Positions 6,965 through 15,893 of a stretch of 20,561 nucleotides of DNA are shown one piece after another (position 1 is the first letter of the stretch; each line of letters starts with the position of its first letter). Location of the stretch: positions 1 through 20,561 of the forward strand of contig DDWM01000072.1 of the NCBI GenBank assembly GCA_002345925.1, given 5' to 3'. The notes below the pieces were generated by a model. That model was not told where the DNA came from. It saw only the letters and a program-made list of their open reading frames with translations, and did no database searches. The position numbers and the translations under genes were made by a program. Source of the stretch: Actinobacteria bacterium UBA2286. Its GTDB lineage: Bacteria > Actinomycetota > Coriobacteriia > Anaerosomatales > Anaerosomataceae.

Positions 6965-8746
6965 TTGAGCACACAGGATCCACTCTCCATAGCACTACTC
7001 GCGCTCGCGGTGGTTCGCACCGTTAGCTTCATCGTATTTGCAGACGCCTGGCGCCGCGCACGCTCTTCGGCTCACCTTCTACTCGCCGTTGGCTGGTTCG
7101 TGCTTGCACTGGGTCCCGTCAGTGCGCTTCTGGTTGGTGCTAGCACTCCGATATTCCCGGCCGCAGCAGGCTCGGGCATGGTGCTCGTTACAGCAGGGGC
7201 TATGCAGTACTTCCGACCCCTCAGCCCAAGGCTCGCTCTCACAGTCGCACTGGCGGCGGCAGCCCTCCCACTCGCGGCGTCTGGCGTGAATCCAGCGGCG
7301 GCCGGCATGATCGGCACAGCAGAGCAGGCAGCCGTGCTGCTCACAGCAGCGGGCGCGCTGGTTATTGGACGCAAGCGGCTCAAAGCCGTCGCTCCGCGGA
7401 GCTTCGCCTGGCTTATCGTGGTCTGCGCAGCAGGGGCACTGCACGCTCTCGGGTTCATCTTCGTCTACGCGCGATCGCCGAACCCGCTGTCGACGCTCGG
7501 AACACTGCTGCTGACCACGGTCGCCCTCTTGTTCTTCTTGTACCTTGAGGTTGAGCTCACGCAGCGCGCTCTCGTGAAGTCGAACGAACGATTCAGGGCC
7601 ACGTTCGAGCAGGCCGCCGTCGGCATCATCCACGTCGACCCGAATCAGCGCTTCTTGCGGGTGAACCAGCGCTTCTGTGACCTTGTCGGCTACTCACGCG
7701 AGGAGCTTCTCGGCAGTCGCACAGTGGACGACGTAACTCACCCCGACGAGCGGGAGCGATCTGCAACATTCCTGGCTCAGGTCACGTCCGGTGAGCACGG
7801 GGATTACACCATCGAGAAGCGATACCTGCGCAAAGACGGCTCCGTGTTCTGGGGGGCCGTAACCGTCTCCGCAGTACGCAGGCATGACGGCTCGCTGGAG
7901 TACCTGATCGCCGTCGTGCGTGATGTGACAGAACGAAAGCAGCTTGAAGCCGAACTCGCGAGCCACAGAGCGCACCTTGAGGAACTCGTCGCTGAGCGCA
8001 CCAAGAGCCTATGGACTGCGTACCGCGACCTCGAGCGAGCCAATCGCGCCAAGAGCGAGTTCCTGTCAAAGATGAGCCACGAACTTCGCACGCCGCTCAA
8101 TTCGATCATCGGTTTCACAAGCATGATACTGAGCGGTCTGACCGGCCCGCTCAACGACGAACAGGAACACCAGCTCGGCATGGTGAAGAGCTCTGGCAAA
8201 CACCTGCTGTCACTCGTGGATGACGTTCTCGACATCGATAGCATCGAGTCCGGACACGAAGAGATGCTTGCCGAGAGGTGCGACGTCTGCTGTCTCATCG
8301 ATGATGCCGTCGAGCTTGCCCGGCCTCTGGCCAACGAGAAGAGCATCACGTTAATAATCAACTGTGACATCCCTGACTCGACGTGTGACACAGACCCGCA
8401 AGCCATAGGCCAGGTGCTGCGCAGCCTGCTGGACAACGCCATCAAATTCACCAGTTCAGGCGGCGAGGTCAAGGTCGTCGCGCACACAACGCCAGACTCA
8501 CTCAGCATCGAGGTCAAGGACAACGGGTGCGGCATAGCAGAGGACGACGTAGAACGTGTCTTTGAACCGTTCGAGAAAGCCGGTGCGCCAAGAGACGCCG
8601 CGCTCATCCCGGGCGCAGGACTTGGCTTGTCGATCGCGTCCAGGATAGCGGAGCTTCTCGGCGGAGCGCTCCATGTTCAGAGCACGCCCGGTGCGGGCTC
8701 AACATTCACCCTTGAGGTCCCCCGCTACATTCCGCGCATGCGTTAG
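6965..8746 (+). CDS. Membrane PAS-domain sensor histidine kinase
   Basis: From TTG 6965 the protein is 593 residues. About seven TM segments occupy residues ~5-200. A PAS domain follows (~207-325: FRATFEQAAVGIIHVD, GYSREELLG, RKDGSVFWG, RDVTERKQ). A coiled linker leads to HisKA with phospho-acceptor H372 in MSHELRTPLNSIIGF. The HATPase_c domain shows the N box DNAIKFT, G1 box DNGCGI, F box FEPFEKAG and G2 box GAGLGLSIASRI. There is no receiver domain and no adjacent response regulator, so it is an orphan kinase. TTG 6965 is preferred because GGGGGGACGGG lies just upstream. An in-frame GTG at 6938 lacks a ribosome site and falls inside a palindrome. The TAG stop overlaps the TAA stop of the convergent antiporter operon by 4 nt (TTAG). 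The signal sensed is unknown. Confidence 0.92.
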   Translation: MSTQDPLSIALLALAVVRTVSFIVFADAWRRARSSAHLLLAVGWFVLALGPVSALLVGASTPIFPAAAGSGMVLVTAGAMQYFRPLSPRLALTVALAAAALPLAASGVNPAAAGMIGTAEQAAVLLTAAGALVIGRKRLKAVAPRSFAWLIVVCAAGALHALGFIFVYARSPNPLSTLGTLLLTTVALLFFLYLEVELTQRALVKSNERFRATFEQAAVGIIHVDPNQRFLRVNQRFCDLVGYSREELLGSRTVDDVTHPDERERSATFLAQVTSGEHGDYTIEKRYLRKDGSVFWGAVTVSAVRRHDGSLEYLIAVVRDVTERKQLEAELASHRAHLEELVAERTKSLWTAYRDLERANRAKSEFLSKMSHELRTPLNSIIGFTSMILSGLTGPLNDEQEHQLGMVKSSGKHLLSLVDDVLDIDSIESGHEEMLAERCDVCCLIDDAVELARPLANEKSITLIINCDIPDSTCDTDPQAIGQVLRSLLDNAIKFTSSGGEVKVVAHTTPDSLSIEVKDNGCGIAEDDVERVFEPFEKAGAPRDAALIPGAGLGLSIASRIAELLGGALHVQSTPGAGSTFTLEVPRYIPRMR

Positions 8747-11400
8747 GCACGAATACCCAGCGCTACCATGAACGCCAGCGCGACCAGCGCGATTACCGCA
8801 ACATTGAAGCTCATGTCCCTGGCGTACCTCTGAATAGCGCGTCGTGTACCAAGGACGCTCTCGTCGCCAAAGCGGTCGTCAAGCAACCAGCTTGAGCGCT
8901 CCTGCGTCACTGCCTCAACCGCAAGCCTGGTGATATCGGTGACCCAGCGGGCCGACCGCTCGAGCCGGGTGAGTCCCTCGGCGCGATACGCGCGAATAGC
9001 AGCGAGGTCAGGCAGAGCTTGCTTCAGAACCTCGCTCGCCCCGGCCGCGCTTCCCAGATGTCCGCGAACGGGCACCAGCCTCGCAAGACGCGAATCAAAT
9101 CGCTCCTGGCTGAGTACGGAATTCACCGCTGAGGAGATCTCGCGAGTCACGTTCTCACCGGTCATTCTCCGGTTGGCAAGAGCGAGCGATGTAGCCGATA
9201 CGATATCTCTCGAAGGTACCGTCTCGCGTACGACGTCGTCGAATCCATGCCTGACCTCCTCGGCGAGCCCATATCGCACGAGGTCTGACACCACGCCCAT
9301 CCGCTCTCGGAAGATACGTCCGGCCATGTAGCCTGCAATGCTCCGTACGGCGTCTACGTATTCCCGGCAATCGGATTCGCTTCGCCCCGACCACCCGCGC
9401 GCCTGCGCCATCGCGTCGGATACCGCACGGCGCACGGTCGCCTGCCGCTCTCGCTCCAGCGTGACGTAGGCGCCCTGAACGAAGTGCTGGTCGCGCGGCC
9501 CTGGCGCCCCGGTCGCGAGCGTCATGACGAAACGTCGTCGCGCTCGATCCACACGCCCCCACTCGGCGCGGTAGCGAGAACGCGACCAGCGCAGACCATC
9601 TCCGATGAACCCTCTGCCGAGGTCGTACCATGCACCGAGGAACCCGCAGAACGCGACGAGGCCGGTAGCAGCGCGGCCATACCAATAGTCAACGCCGAAC
9701 CACTTCGGCGCCTTGCGATGGAATAGCCCGAAGCGCATTCCTACCACGAACACGGTGGCGCCGATGGCGAAAGCGATCGCAACGCTCATGATGTCCGCCG
9801 GGCTCAGGAAGAGCTTCTCTAGATACTCGTCGAGTATCGCCGGGTGGATGCCCCATAGCTCGAGTCCCGGCTCAAAGATGCCTTTTATCACGAGCTGCGG
9901 CACCACTCCCAATGTGATGATCGCTGCCGACAACATCCCCATCGCGACGAGCATCCTCGGGGGTGCGTCTATCACCTCAGGTCCGTACTCCTGTTTCGGT
10001 TTGCCGAGGAACACGAACCCTATGAGCTTGATGAACGAACATGCAGTGCCCCCGCAGGTCACTATGAAGATCTTCTCGGCAATACCAAGCGACACGAGTC
10101 CGTGGTGCGCGGCGGCCTCGACGAGTGAGTGGTGAATGAGGCACTTGCTCACAAAGCCGTTGAACAGCGGCACACCCGTGATGCCACACGCGGCGATGAG
10201 CGTGAACAGGAACGTGAGCGGCATCTTCTTCCATAGCCCGCCAAGCTTGTACATGTCGAGCTCGCCCGTGCGGAAGAACACCGCGCCGACGCCGAGGAAA
10301 AGACAGCTCTTGAACAGCGCGTGGTTGAGCACGTGATAGAGCCCGCCGGCCACGCCCATCGCTCCATGCGCGCCCAGATACCCGGCCGCGCCAAGGCCCG
10401 CGAGGATGAACCCCATTTGGCTCACGCTGTGGTAAGCGAGCATGCGCTTGGCGTTGTGCTGCCCAAGGGCAAGACCGACGCCGATGAACATCGTCGCGAT
10501 GCCGATCCACAGCACTACAAGACCCAGCTGGCTGGTGAAGTGCCACGCGCTCTCTTCCAGGTGTTCGGCGATCTCGGGGCGCATGAGCGCGAGAAGCGTC
10601 CGGAAGATACCGTACGCGCCGGCCTTGATCATCACGCCTGAAAGCAGCGCGCTTGCGGGACTCGGCGCAACCGGATGTGCATCGGGCAGCCACACGTGCA
10701 CCGGCAGCATGCCAGCCTTGACCCCGAAGCCAAGCAGCAGAAGGATCGACGCCACCCAGCGCAGCGTCTCGGTCCCCTCTCGGAAGGCGATCGGCGCCAG
10801 CGTTCCGTCGCCGCCGATCGCATAAGTGAGGAAGATGCCGCCAACCAGCATGAATCCGCCGATGACCGTCATCCAGAGGTACTTGAGCGAGGCCCGCTTG
10901 GCCTCCTCAGTCTCGGTATGGATCACCAGCAGAAACGCCACAAGTCCGAGCGCCTCGAAGAACAGATAGAGCGTGACGAGGTCGCCCGCGAGAACGACGC
11001 CAAGGTTCGCCGCGAGCACGACCAGGCTCGTCGCGTGATAGCGATCATGCGCGTGTTCGTGCTTGAGATAGTCGAGCGAGTAAAGAGTGGAGCAGAACCA
11101 AACGAAGGACGTGAAGATCGCGAACAGCAGTCCGAATGAGTCGACAGTGAAGCGAAGCGTGCCAAGCAGAGCCGGGATCTCGCACTCGATGCGGTGAGAG
11201 GCTCCGACTGGGCCGATCATCGCCAGTGCGCCGAGAAGCACCAACCCCGAGGTACCAACGACGAAGCTGTTTCGCACGCTCGGCCAACGCTTGCCAAGCG
11301 GCCGCACCAGCACAGCGGCCAGAAGCGGGACGAGCACCAGCAGCGCCGGCAGCGCGCTATACGCGGCGTGAACGGTCTCGACGGCCTCGGCGTGCTCCAT
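8743..11400 (-). CDS. NuoL/MrpA-like proton-translocating antiporter subunit with long C-terminal extension
   Basis: This last gene of the antiporter operon encodes 885 residues; NuoL or HyfB are near 600-670. Residues 1-600 are about 15 TM helices with the Proton_antipo_M core: the TM5 glutamate in LFFEALGL, the TM7 lysine in GFGVKAGMLPVHVWLPDAH, the TM8 lysine in SGVMIKAGAYG and the TM12 lysine in GFVSKC. These residues form the proton half-channels in complex I homologues. Residues ~605-860 are charged, helical and unlike the core, and the protein ends in one hydrophobic helix (863-885). ATG 11400 follows GGAGGAG, 13 nt after the stop of the preceding gene. The true MrpA C-terminal domains (DUF4040 and MbhE-like) are encoded separately upstream. 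Function of the extension is unknown. Confidence 0.92.
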   Translation of the reverse strand: MEHAEAVETVHAAYSALPALLVLVPLLAAVLVRPLGKRWPSVRNSFVVGTSGLVLLGALAMIGPVGASHRIECEIPALLGTLRFTVDSFGLLFAIFTSFVWFCSTLYSLDYLKHEHAHDRYHATSLVVLAANLGVVLAGDLVTLYLFFEALGLVAFLLVIHTETEEAKRASLKYLWMTVIGGFMLVGGIFLTYAIGGDGTLAPIAFREGTETLRWVASILLLLGFGVKAGMLPVHVWLPDAHPVAPSPASALLSGVMIKAGAYGIFRTLLALMRPEIAEHLEESAWHFTSQLGLVVLWIGIATMFIGVGLALGQHNAKRMLAYHSVSQMGFILAGLGAAGYLGAHGAMGVAGGLYHVLNHALFKSCLFLGVGAVFFRTGELDMYKLGGLWKKMPLTFLFTLIAACGITGVPLFNGFVSKCLIHHSLVEAAAHHGLVSLGIAEKIFIVTCGGTACSFIKLIGFVFLGKPKQEYGPEVIDAPPRMLVAMGMLSAAIITLGVVPQLVIKGIFEPGLELWGIHPAILDEYLEKLFLSPADIMSVAIAFAIGATVFVVGMRFGLFHRKAPKWFGVDYWYGRAATGLVAFCGFLGAWYDLGRGFIGDGLRWSRSRYRAEWGRVDRARRRFVMTLATGAPGPRDQHFVQGAYVTLERERQATVRRAVSDAMAQARGWSGRSESDCREYVDAVRSIAGYMAGRIFRERMGVVSDLVRYGLAEEVRHGFDDVVRETVPSRDIVSATSLALANRRMTGENVTREISSAVNSVLSQERFDSRLARLVPVRGHLGSAAGASEVLKQALPDLAAIRAYRAEGLTRLERSARWVTDITRLAVEAVTQERSSWLLDDRFGDESVLGTRRAIQRYARDMSFNVAVIALVALAFMVALGIRA

Positions 11401-11413
11401 GCTCGGCTCCTCC

Positions 11414-12904
11414 CTACTTGAACGCGATCGCTGCCGCAAGTCGCGCAAGCGAGAGCGGCATACCCGGCAGCGACGATACGATTCCAAGCAGCACAGTGAT
11501 CACTACGGCTGCCACGAGCGGCCCGAGCATGCTCGCGGGCGCCTCGGCACCTTCACGCTCGGGGATCGCCAGAACCGCCGCGCTCGGCGGACGGAAGTAA
11601 GCCGCGTAGACAATCGGCATCAGGTACACAGCTGCAAGAAGAGCTCCCCCCAGCAAGACGGCCAGGTAAACCGGCTGCCCCACATCAAGCATTCCAAGGC
11701 CGAGGAACCACTTGCTGACGAACCCCGACAGTGGCGGCGTACCGATCATCGCGAGGGTCGCGATTAGAAACGCGGCGGCCGTGACCGGCATCTTCTGGGC
11801 AAGACCGTTGATCTCGCTCACCTTGTGTATGCCAGCACGCTTGATGAGGAGCCCGGCGCACAAGAAAAGTGCACCCTTCATGAACGCATGATTGGCAACG
11901 TGCACCAGCGCCCCGGTGGCAGCCTCCTGGCCGAGCAGGGCGACGCCAAGTGCCACGTACCCCATCTGACTGATCGTGGAGTAAGCAAGTCGACGCTTCA
12001 GATCGTCCTGACTCACCGCCAGAAGCGCAGCGAACACCACGGTGAACGCCGCGATGTACGCAAGCCACCGCATCACATCGAGCTCACGCAAGAGCGCCAC
12101 TCCGAAGACGTTGAAGACGACGCGCATGATCCCGAATGAGCCCGCAGCCACCATCACGCCGGACAGCACTGCCGAGAATGGCGCAGGAGCGGCCGGATGG
12201 GCGTCGGGCACCCAGCCGTGCAAAGGCACCAGAGCGGCCTTCACGCCAAAGCCGACCACGAAGCACCAGAAGACAGCAGTGAGCTTTCCTTTGCCCATCG
12301 AGATCGCAAGCAGTCCACCTTGTGCCGCCAGCGTCTGATCACCGGCAAGGAAGAACGTGAACACGATCGCCAGGAGCACCAGACTGCCGCCGATGAGGAT
12401 GTAGATGATGTATTTGGTACCCGCAGCCATCGCCTCGGGCGTCTCCTCATGGACGATGAGGGGATAGGTCAGAATCGAGAACATCTCATAGAAGATGAGG
12501 AACGTCAGCAAGTTTCCCGCATACGCCACACCCATGGTCCACGAGAGCGCCAGCATGAAGAACACGTAGTACCTGGTGAGGCGATGCCCGCCCTCCATGT
12601 ACCCGAACGAGTACACCAGCGCGAGCAGCCACAACACGCTCGCAGTGAGTCCAAAGAGCGCTCCCATCGCGTCAACGTGCAAGTACATCCATATCCTCGG
12701 CGTGAGCTGAACGAGGTGTGTCTCATACTCCGTGCCGTTCAGGACACCGGGGACGAAAGACACGGCCACGGCGATCTCAAGAAGACAGATCACCACCAGT
12801 GCGATCTTGCGGAGCCGGGGGGCCTTCGCAGTGAGCGGGATAACGCCTGCTGCACCGATTATCGGCAGCAAGAACGCGAGCGACGGTACGATCGATGTCA
12901 CCAT
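11414..12904 (-). CDS. mrpD: MrpD-like antiporter subunit (third paralogue), TM8 lysine missing
   Basis: The 496-residue protein has about 14 TM helices and is an MrpD/NuoM/NuoN-type proton channel subunit. The TM5 glutamate is in FLIFYEMFSILTYPL, TM7 lysine is K222 in GFGVKAALVPLHGWVPDAH, and the TM12 lysine is in GFVSKWFLGLG. At the TM8 position, 31 residues after K222, there is A253 (SGVMVAAGSFG) where its paralogues and NuoM have lysine. Upstream in-frame GTGs at 12922 and 12916 are possible starts, but ATG 12904 has GGAGG 5 nt before it and gives the usual short N-terminus. The gap to the previous gene is 26 nt. The symbol is a family label; three paralogues share it. Confidence 0.9.
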   Translation of the reverse strand: MVTSIVPSLAFLLPIIGAAGVIPLTAKAPRLRKIALVVICLLEIAVAVSFVPGVLNGTEYETHLVQLTPRIWMYLHVDAMGALFGLTASVLWLLALVYSFGYMEGGHRLTRYYVFFMLALSWTMGVAYAGNLLTFLIFYEMFSILTYPLIVHEETPEAMAAGTKYIIYILIGGSLVLLAIVFTFFLAGDQTLAAQGGLLAISMGKGKLTAVFWCFVVGFGVKAALVPLHGWVPDAHPAAPAPFSAVLSGVMVAAGSFGIMRVVFNVFGVALLRELDVMRWLAYIAAFTVVFAALLAVSQDDLKRRLAYSTISQMGYVALGVALLGQEAATGALVHVANHAFMKGALFLCAGLLIKRAGIHKVSEINGLAQKMPVTAAAFLIATLAMIGTPPLSGFVSKWFLGLGMLDVGQPVYLAVLLGGALLAAVYLMPIVYAAYFRPPSAAVLAIPEREGAEAPASMLGPLVAAVVITVLLGIVSSLPGMPLSLARLAAAIAFK

Positions 12905-12930
12905 ACTGGCCTCCACTGCCACTCACCCCT

Positions 12931-14406
12931 CTACATGCCGAAGACGAACCGGACAGCCGCCTGTGCAAGCGAGAACGGCAGACCCGGAACCTGGGTAGTC
13001 ACGCCGAGCAGAATGACGTACAGCGCACACAAGAGCGTCGGCCACAGGAGCGTCGGTTTAGCCTCGTGAATGTCGAGCGTCGCCCCTACGGGCGCCTTGA
13101 AGTAGGCAAGGTAGATGACGGGCAACCAATACGCCGCATTCAACAGAGAGCTCGCGATCATCACGATCACGAACCACCACTGCCCGGACTGCAGCGCACC
13201 GAGCGACAGGTACCACTTGCTCACAAATCCGGCGGTGAGCGGCACCCCGATGAAGCTCAGCGCCGCCACGGTGTATGCAGCCATGGTGAACGGCATTCGG
13301 TAGCCGATACCCGCGAGTTCATGGATCTGCGTCTTGCCCGTGGTGCGCTGAATGGAACCGGCAACGAAGAACATGGTGATCTTCGCGAAAGCCTGATTCG
13401 CGATGTGCGCGATGGCCGCGGTAGCGCCGTATGGGGTCAGCAAAGCTGCGCCGAGAATGATGTAGGACAGCTGGCTCACGGTTGAGTACGCAAGACGTCG
13501 CTTGAAGTTGTCCTGATAGATCGCGATGAAAGAGCCGGCCAGGATCGTGAAGGCGGCGAGATACGCGAGCCAGTTGATGACTGGAAGCTGCTTCAGAAGG
13601 TCGACGCCGTAGACGTTATAGATGATGCGAAGGATGCCGAATGCGCCGGCCTTGACCACCGCCACGGCGTGCAGGAGCGCGCTTACCGGCGCAGGAGCCA
13701 CCATCGCGCTCGGCAGCCAACCATGCAGCGGCATGATGGCGGCCTTCACCCCAAACCCCGCGATCAGGGCCACAAAGAGCCAGGTGAGCGTCTTCCCACC
13801 CGCAGACATCGAGAGTATGCCGGGCTGGCTGAGAGTGAGTGTGCCTGCAAGCTGAAACGTGACGACCGAACCCAGCAGTACGAACGCCCCACCTATCAGC
13901 GTATACGCGAGGTACTTCCGCCCCGCCTTCATGGCTTCGGGGGTCTCTTCGTGGATCACCAGCGGGTAGGTGCAGATCGTCAGCGTCTCGTAGAACAAGA
14001 ACAGCGTGAGGAGATTCTCGGCAAAAGCGATGCCGATGGTCGTCGAAACGCACAGAGCAAAGAAGCCGAAGAAACGCACCTTGGCATGTTCGGGCTCCAT
14101 GTAGCCGATCGCATACACCGTCGTGATCAGCCACAAAGTCGAGCTCACGATGGCAAAGAACATCCCAAGCGCGTCGGCCCTGAACCCGAGACCGATCCCC
14201 GGAGTGAAGTCGAGCAGCTTGAACACGTAGACGGTTCCATTGAGCGTACCAGGCAGCATCGACATGACGACGACCAGCTTCGCTGTGGCAGCGCCGAGGC
14301 TCCAGAAGCGACGCCAGAACGTGTTGTGCCCCATGAGGAACACAAGGGCCGCGCACGCGAACGACAGCGCCGGTGCAAGAATCGGACGGATATCGGTTAC
14401 TTCCAT
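12931..14406 (-). CDS. mrpD: MrpD-like antiporter subunit (second paralogue)
   Basis: This 491-residue, roughly 14-TM protein is of the Proton_antipo_M family. The TM5 glutamate is in LFLFYETLTICTYPL, TM7 lysine in GFGVKAAIMPLHGWLPSA, TM8 lysine in HAVAVVKAGAFGI and TM12 lysine in GFVSKWYLSLG, so all core ionisable positions are kept. The TM7-TM8 loop reads LPSAMVAPAPVSALLHAV, closer to the MrpA-type LPxAM...PVSAxLH pattern than to the LPDAH...SG form of its neighbours, so it is a distinct subtype. ATG 14406 follows the stop of the previous gene by one base (TGAGATG), with GGGGG 5 nt before it. It probably forms one of the lateral proton channels of the complex. Confidence 0.9.
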   Translation of the reverse strand: MEVTDIRPILAPALSFACAALVFLMGHNTFWRRFWSLGAATAKLVVVMSMLPGTLNGTVYVFKLLDFTPGIGLGFRADALGMFFAIVSSTLWLITTVYAIGYMEPEHAKVRFFGFFALCVSTTIGIAFAENLLTLFLFYETLTICTYPLVIHEETPEAMKAGRKYLAYTLIGGAFVLLGSVVTFQLAGTLTLSQPGILSMSAGGKTLTWLFVALIAGFGVKAAIMPLHGWLPSAMVAPAPVSALLHAVAVVKAGAFGILRIIYNVYGVDLLKQLPVINWLAYLAAFTILAGSFIAIYQDNFKRRLAYSTVSQLSYIILGAALLTPYGATAAIAHIANQAFAKITMFFVAGSIQRTTGKTQIHELAGIGYRMPFTMAAYTVAALSFIGVPLTAGFVSKWYLSLGALQSGQWWFVIVMIASSLLNAAYWLPVIYLAYFKAPVGATLDIHEAKPTLLWPTLLCALYVILLGVTTQVPGLPFSLAQAAVRFVFGM

Positions 14407-14407
14407 C

Positions 14408-15892
14408 TCAGCCCCCTACCGTCCCGAGAAGCCTGGTCACGGCCGGCTCGATGAAGCTGAGGGGAATTCTGCCGAGCAGACCCATCACAAGACACAGAGC
14501 CGCAAGAATCAGAATCGGCACGAGCATGCTCAGGGGGGCCTCTTTCACCTCGAGGATCTCCGGGTGTACGGGCTGCTGGAAATAGAACGAGTTCACCATG
14601 CGGATGTAGTACACGAAGATGAACAGCGCGCCGAACACCAGCGCGACCCCAAACAGCGGGTGGCCCGCCTGCACCGCCCCAAGCGCGATATACCACTTGC
14701 ACAGGAAACCCGCCGTCGGCGGCATGCCCACGATCGAGATCGCGCCCACCGAGATGGCGGCGGTCGTGAATGGCATTGAGCGTCCGATTCCGCGCAGGTC
14801 GGTGAGGTTGCGATATCCCGTCCGGTAGATGATCGCTCCGGCGCCGAGGAAGAGCGTCGCCTTGATGAGTGCATGGTTGAAGATGTGCACCGTGGCGCCG
14901 ATCATGCCGTACTGTGATGCGAGCCCGAGACCCATGACGATGTACCCGATATTCGAGATCGTGGAGTATGCGAGCATCATCTTGATGTCTTCCTGGAAGA
15001 TCGCGAAGAACGCACCCATCACGATCGAGATAGCGCCAAGCCAGACCAGAACCGTGTTGAGTGCCGAGAGATCCAGCACCTTCGCGCCGTAGTAGATCTG
15101 GTAGACCCGAACCATGCCGAGGAGCCCGGTCTTCACTACCAGACCGGAGAGAATAGAGCTCACCGGGCTCGGCGCAATGGCGTGAGCATCCGGCAACCAT
15201 ACGTGCAGCGGGAAGAGTGCCGCCTTGACCATGAACCCCGTCGTGAGCAGTGCCAGCGCACCCATCGCAGGCGCCTCGGCAGCGCCAGATAGTCGCGCAC
15301 TGATGTCGGCCATGTTCAGACTTCCGGTCAGCGCGTAAAGCAATCCGATGGCGAACAACACGAGCAGCGATGAGACCGCCCCCATCACCAGGTACTTGAA
15401 AGCGGCCATCTCGGCGGTTCGTTCACCACTGATGGCGACGAGCGCATATCCCGACAGCGAGAAGATCTCCATGAAGACGAACAGGTTGAACACGTCTCCG
15501 GTGACCACGAAGCCGAGCATACCCGTGAGGTTCAGCAGTAACAGCGTGTAATACGTGCCGATACGCGCCGGCGGAAGCTCGTGCGCCGCATATCGGAGCG
15601 AGAACACGACAGCGAGGAGTCCAAGCAGGCAGATGATGGCGACTGAAGCGCTGAACTCATCGAACCTCAGCTCGATCCCATACGGAGGCTCCCACCCGCC
15701 GAGATATGCCGAGAATGGTCCTACCTGCGCAACGCGAACGACGAGTGCCGCCGCGATACCAGATGTGACGACCATGACCAAAGTCGCCCACCCACAAGCG
15801 CGTGCACCGTCGCGCCCGCTGACGACAGGCGTGAGAACCGCACCCGTGAGCGGCACGATGATCAGACTCACGAGAAGCGCGGAGGCCGACAT
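14408..15892 (-). CDS. mrpD: MrpD/MbhH-like antiporter subunit (first paralogue)
   Basis: The 494-residue protein is the closest of the three to canonical MrpD/MbhH and occupies the MbhH position, directly after the MrpC gene. It has about 14 TM helices. The TM5 glutamate is in FNLFVFMEIFSLSGYAL, TM7 lysine in GFMVKAALFPLHVWLPDAH, TM8 lysine in SGLVVKTGLLG and TM12 lysine in AGFLCKWYIALG. The discontinuous-helix region QEDIKMMLAYSTISNIGYI is intact. ATG 15892 lies one base after the MrpC stop (TGAGATG); GGAG is inside the end of mrpC. It is expected to couple Na+/H+ exchange with MrpC and the E-F-G subunits. Confidence 0.93.
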   Translation of the reverse strand: MSASALLVSLIIVPLTGAVLTPVVSGRDGARACGWATLVMVVTSGIAAALVVRVAQVGPFSAYLGGWEPPYGIELRFDEFSASVAIICLLGLLAVVFSLRYAAHELPPARIGTYYTLLLLNLTGMLGFVVTGDVFNLFVFMEIFSLSGYALVAISGERTAEMAAFKYLVMGAVSSLLVLFAIGLLYALTGSLNMADISARLSGAAEAPAMGALALLTTGFMVKAALFPLHVWLPDAHAIAPSPVSSILSGLVVKTGLLGMVRVYQIYYGAKVLDLSALNTVLVWLGAISIVMGAFFAIFQEDIKMMLAYSTISNIGYIVMGLGLASQYGMIGATVHIFNHALIKATLFLGAGAIIYRTGYRNLTDLRGIGRSMPFTTAAISVGAISIVGMPPTAGFLCKWYIALGAVQAGHPLFGVALVFGALFIFVYYIRMVNSFYFQQPVHPEILEVKEAPLSMLVPILILAALCLVMGLLGRIPLSFIEPAVTRLLGTVGG

Positions 15893-15893
15893 C

